Source: Methanosarcinaceae archaeon
GTDB lineage: Archaea; Halobacteriota; Methanosarcinia; Methanosarcinales; Methanosarcinaceae
Assembly: GCA_030655675.1 (NCBI GenBank)
Contig: JAUSPM010000141.1
Location: forward strand, 1-25,466
Reading direction: 5' to 3'
DNA: 25,466 bases
Below, piece after piece: positions 22,995-25,466 of this stretch. Within the stretch, counting starts at the first letter, position 1. Each line of letters begins with the position of its first letter. Made by a program: the position numbers and the translations under genes. The notes below the pieces were generated by a model. It ran no database searches, was not told where the DNA came from, and saw nothing but the letters and a program-made list of their open reading frames with translations.

Positions 22995-25439
22995 GTGAAT
23001 ATGAAAGAAAATGTTTTGGAAACTTATCCACTATTACCACTTGATCTAATGGATCCGAATGACTCGACCAATTACACCTGTAACATTACAGAAGGAAGAG
23101 ATAACATCGATAATGATCTGGTACTAACACTTAACATTTCATGCCTTGGATGTAAGAAAAATATTTGCGGATTGAATGAATATGTGTGCACCACCAACAT
23201 TGCACGGCAATTGATGGATGAACGTAAATATTCGTCAATGATCATCGAAGGAAAAGGATCAAACCAGATCTTCAATAACGACCAGCTCATCAAAATCTAC
23301 CGCCTTGTCAGAATATACAGTAAAATCACTCTTGTAACTAAAACCGAAGGGTCTGATCCTGCCTGTGTTAAATGTCATGGATATTTATCGAAACTCTTTG
23401 CCACATTCAAAGCAATGGTCATTGCCGACCCGGGATTTCTTTATAAGAACCGCAAATTCCTAAAATCATATTCTTTTGCACTTTGTGGTACATGCGGCCA
23501 ATCCCTTCTGGATTTCGTACATCATATTGAACATGAATTCCATTCTATTGATAGTGAATGGTGTGAAACTATCGATGAGATACAAACATTCAAAATTGAT
23601 TATTACAGCCCGTTCATTGAAATTAAAAAACATAACAGTACCGTTCTTATAAAAATGAAAAACGTGAATATTTATGAAGAACGGCGGGTTGGTGGATATA
23701 TTGTCAAAACAGGAACTGAGAATTTTAATCTTGGAGATTCCACAAAAAGCCGTATTAACATGATGTTTCCGGTCGCGGAAACAGAATTTCGAAGACGGCA
23801 GAAAGTGTATATCGTAGATCTGCAAATCCCCCCTCATCTTGAACCTATTATCGAGAGCATGAAAGATTTTATCTACACCGATTCGGAAACGAAACGTATT
23901 ATAAGATACACATTCCAGTCCGATCTATTAAGAGAAGTCATCAGTACAAAGATCAAACAAAAACTCCCATCGATCTTAAAAGAACATGATATTGAATCAT
24001 TGTCAGAACATGAAACTGAAATTCTTCAGGAACGGGTAATCCAATATACCGTAGGATGGGGTATTTGGGAAATATTCATGAAAGATGACCTTCTAAATGA
24101 ATTTTCAGCAATTGCCGGTTCACCTGTCAATGTCGAAACTTATACTGACGGAAAATGTAAAACCAATGTCGTTCCATCGATTGAAGAATATGAACGTTTT
24201 CTCAGATTATTGAGGATCAATATTCCGGTAGATTTTTTCAATCATGTTCTTGAAACTGTGATTGATCCCGAAAAACATCCAATAAAATTTAGCCGAATGC
24301 GCCTGACAATATTTGATAATCCTCTTGTTCAAAACTATACATTCATTGTACGAAAACATAGAAAAACACAACTGAGCGGTGGTGAATTATTGAATTTTGG
24401 AACGGTATCCCCTGAAATGTTGGGATACTGTGTAGCAATGAAACGTCGAAATAAATCCAATATGGTATATGTGGGTGATGTTGGAAGTGGAAAAACAACT
24501 GTCCAGTTCATTATAGACACGAAAGTTCCGATTGATTCTACTGTTATCACAGTCGGGGATATCGTAGAGCTTGATATGAGCGAGATGGGATTCAACAACG
24601 TTACTTTGTATGCCGACCGTCCCGGAGAAGAAGTGGTTGGTCAATCCAGACATACATTGATCGCAAAAACCCTGCGTATGAAATCCGATGTTGACCTTAT
24701 TACAGAGGTCTTGACTGCTCAGGACACTGCCGCTTGGGTTCATACCTGGGTTGCAGGAAAAACAGGTTCAGTAACCTATCATGCATACAATGCAAACATG
24801 ATGCTTATACGTTGTGCCGATGAACTCAGAGCTTCGGGAACAGTAGATCCTGCAACTAAAATGTCAGTGTTCCAAACAATAATCGAATCGCGCCGGATCC
24901 TGTCAACTGAAGGCTATAAATACAGAATCACAGGGATATATTGGGTAACAAATGAATTAACAGAACGTGGATATCCGGTATTATTGCCGCTGTTTAAGTG
25001 GGATAGTGAATCTGACACGCATCCTCTTGAAGAGAACAGGTTCAATGATATGCTTGCCAGTGATAAATTCAAAGAGGTGTTGTATAGTGTGGATACTGTA
25101 AAAATTAACGAATTTGAAAATGAGATGAAATTATATTCTGAAATGTGGCACGCGATCGGAAATGTCGTTTTAATTTTCAAGAATATTGGCATTTTCAATT
25201 TGATCGCAGCCGGTAAGATCGAACAGTTTAAAGCAGAAACAAAACTCTTCACCGATATTTTTGATGCTCAAGTGGATATGTTCAGGAAATCCGGCACCAC
25301 TGCCTGGAATGAATTGCTTATGATTGCAAAACGTGAGATCTATACGTATGCGATAAATATGGCTGAAAAATTCACTCCTGAAAAAGTGGGTGATGTTTAC
25401 GATCTGATATCAAAGTGTGAAAACAATGGAGGGAACTGA
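22995..25439 (+). CDS. tadA-like: TadA/FlaI-type secretion ATPase with Cys-rich N-terminus
   Basis: An 814-aa type II/IV secretion ATPase that should drive pilus or archaellum-like assembly, or DNA transfer in the VirB11 sense, at the inner face of the membrane. Walker A is GDVGSGKTT (494-502), the Walker B region is SDVDLITEVLTAQDTA (E571), and the His box is GSVTYHAYN (H596). The N-terminal region carries Cys pairs suited to zinc: C50, C53, C58, C65, then C124-C127 and C164-C167. A helical extension follows the motor (about 680-814). It is longer than typical FlaI/TadA (about 500-550 aa). The start is GTG with GGAG eight bases upstream; an ATG follows two codons later. Its likely membrane partner is at 13572. 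Confidence 0.9.
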   Translation: MNMKENVLETYPLLPLDLMDPNDSTNYTCNITEGRDNIDNDLVLTLNISCLGCKKNICGLNEYVCTTNIARQLMDERKYSSMIIEGKGSNQIFNNDQLIKIYRLVRIYSKITLVTKTEGSDPACVKCHGYLSKLFATFKAMVIADPGFLYKNRKFLKSYSFALCGTCGQSLLDFVHHIEHEFHSIDSEWCETIDEIQTFKIDYYSPFIEIKKHNSTVLIKMKNVNIYEERRVGGYIVKTGTENFNLGDSTKSRINMMFPVAETEFRRRQKVYIVDLQIPPHLEPIIESMKDFIYTDSETKRIIRYTFQSDLLREVISTKIKQKLPSILKEHDIESLSEHETEILQERVIQYTVGWGIWEIFMKDDLLNEFSAIAGSPVNVETYTDGKCKTNVVPSIEEYERFLRLLRINIPVDFFNHVLETVIDPEKHPIKFSRMRLTIFDNPLVQNYTFIVRKHRKTQLSGGELLNFGTVSPEMLGYCVAMKRRNKSNMVYVGDVGSGKTTVQFIIDTKVPIDSTVITVGDIVELDMSEMGFNNVTLYADRPGEEVVGQSRHTLIAKTLRMKSDVDLITEVLTAQDTAAWVHTWVAGKTGSVTYHAYNANMMLIRCADELRASGTVDPATKMSVFQTIIESRRILSTEGYKYRITGIYWVTNELTERGYPVLLPLFKWDSESDTHPLEENRFNDMLASDKFKEVLYSVDTVKINEFENEMKLYSEMWHAIGNVVLIFKNIGIFNLIAAGKIEQFKAETKLFTDIFDAQVDMFRKSGTTAWNELLMIAKREIYTYAINMAEKFTPEKVGDVYDLISKCENNGGN

Positions 25440-25441
25440 AA

Positions 25442-25466
25442 ATGGAAGAACATGTCTTTAATTTTC
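25442..25466 (+). CDS. Start of the next operon gene (partial)
   Basis: ATG at 25442, two bases after the ATPase stop, with GGAGGG about nine bases upstream. Only eight residues, MEEHVFNF, are inside the window. In TadA/TadC operons a TadC-type gene often follows the ATPase, but nothing here can show that. Confidence 0.5.

Noticed and set aside
6..25466. CRISPR arrays, tRNA/rRNA genes, integrase and att repeats
   Set aside because: I looked on both strands and saw no regularly spaced repeats, no cloverleaf or rRNA-like sequence, and no tyrosine or serine recombinase motifs.

Overview
The window is archaeal DNA. It is AT-rich, with TATA-box promoters, GGTG/GTGAT Shine-Dalgarno sites, an archaeal-type split primase, an archaeal-type TadA/TadC secretion ATPase and membrane pair, a HerA/VirB4-like ATPase, and a surface protein ending in a PGF-CTERM sorting signal. 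PGF-CTERM is known mainly from haloarchaea and methanogen/ANME lineages. With the modest GC content this suggests a Methanosarcinales-like euryarchaeon, but lineage is inference. Replication genes beside a secretion or conjugation-like module, with no ordinary metabolic genes, suggest a plasmid, integrated element or virus-like replicon. I saw no rRNA, tRNA, CRISPR array, integrase or attachment site.

Layout. (1) 1-228 is the 3' end of an unknown + gene. (2) 328-3576 is a + operon: a short zinc-hook Rad50/RecF-like ATPase, a zinc-binding protein, a tandem winged-helix protein and an 80-aa protein. (3) 11572 down to 3569 is a compact six-gene - operon: primase small subunit (PriS), a PriL-like protein, a secreted PGF-CTERM protein, a type IA topoisomerase-like protein with a degraded TOPRIM metal site, a single-domain Cdc48/PAN-type AAA ATPase, and an unrecognised 432-aa protein. 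It meets operon 2 tail to tail with an 8-bp overlap. (4) 11573-11900 is a divergent control region. Two similar promoter modules face away from each other; in each a TATA box is followed by a 14-bp GC-rich palindrome and a TTGTA..T.GTTTTT tract. One points at the primase operon, the other at the secretion genes. (5) 11901-12011 is a 36-codon ORF. (6) About 12008-13571 is a decayed IS200/IS605 element: tnpA is reduced to its two ends and tnpB carries one frameshift. (7) 13572-15692 holds a TadC/FlaJ-type membrane protein and a 45-aa membrane protein. (8) 19804 down to 15707 (-) encodes a four-helix membrane protein, a 1021-aa HerA/VirB4-like ATPase and a 70-aa protein. (9) 19878-25466 is a + operon of three small membrane proteins, four membrane-anchored extracytoplasmic proteins, an 814-aa TadA-type ATPase with a Cys-rich N-terminal region, and the start of one more gene.

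How it may work together (inference). Blocks 7-9 contain the parts of an envelope-spanning machine: a TadA motor, a TadC platform, a HerA/VirB4 ATPase, small pilin-sized membrane proteins and four anchored exoproteins. Block 3 would replicate the element, and shared divergent promoters could co-regulate the two. The HerA + TadA + TadC set beside a primase operon is best read as a candidate archaeal DNA-transfer or pilus/secretion system. Removing the IS at a TTAC target joins the 36-codon ORF to the tadC-like gene by an ATGA overlap, which suggests the IS split a once-contiguous operon.
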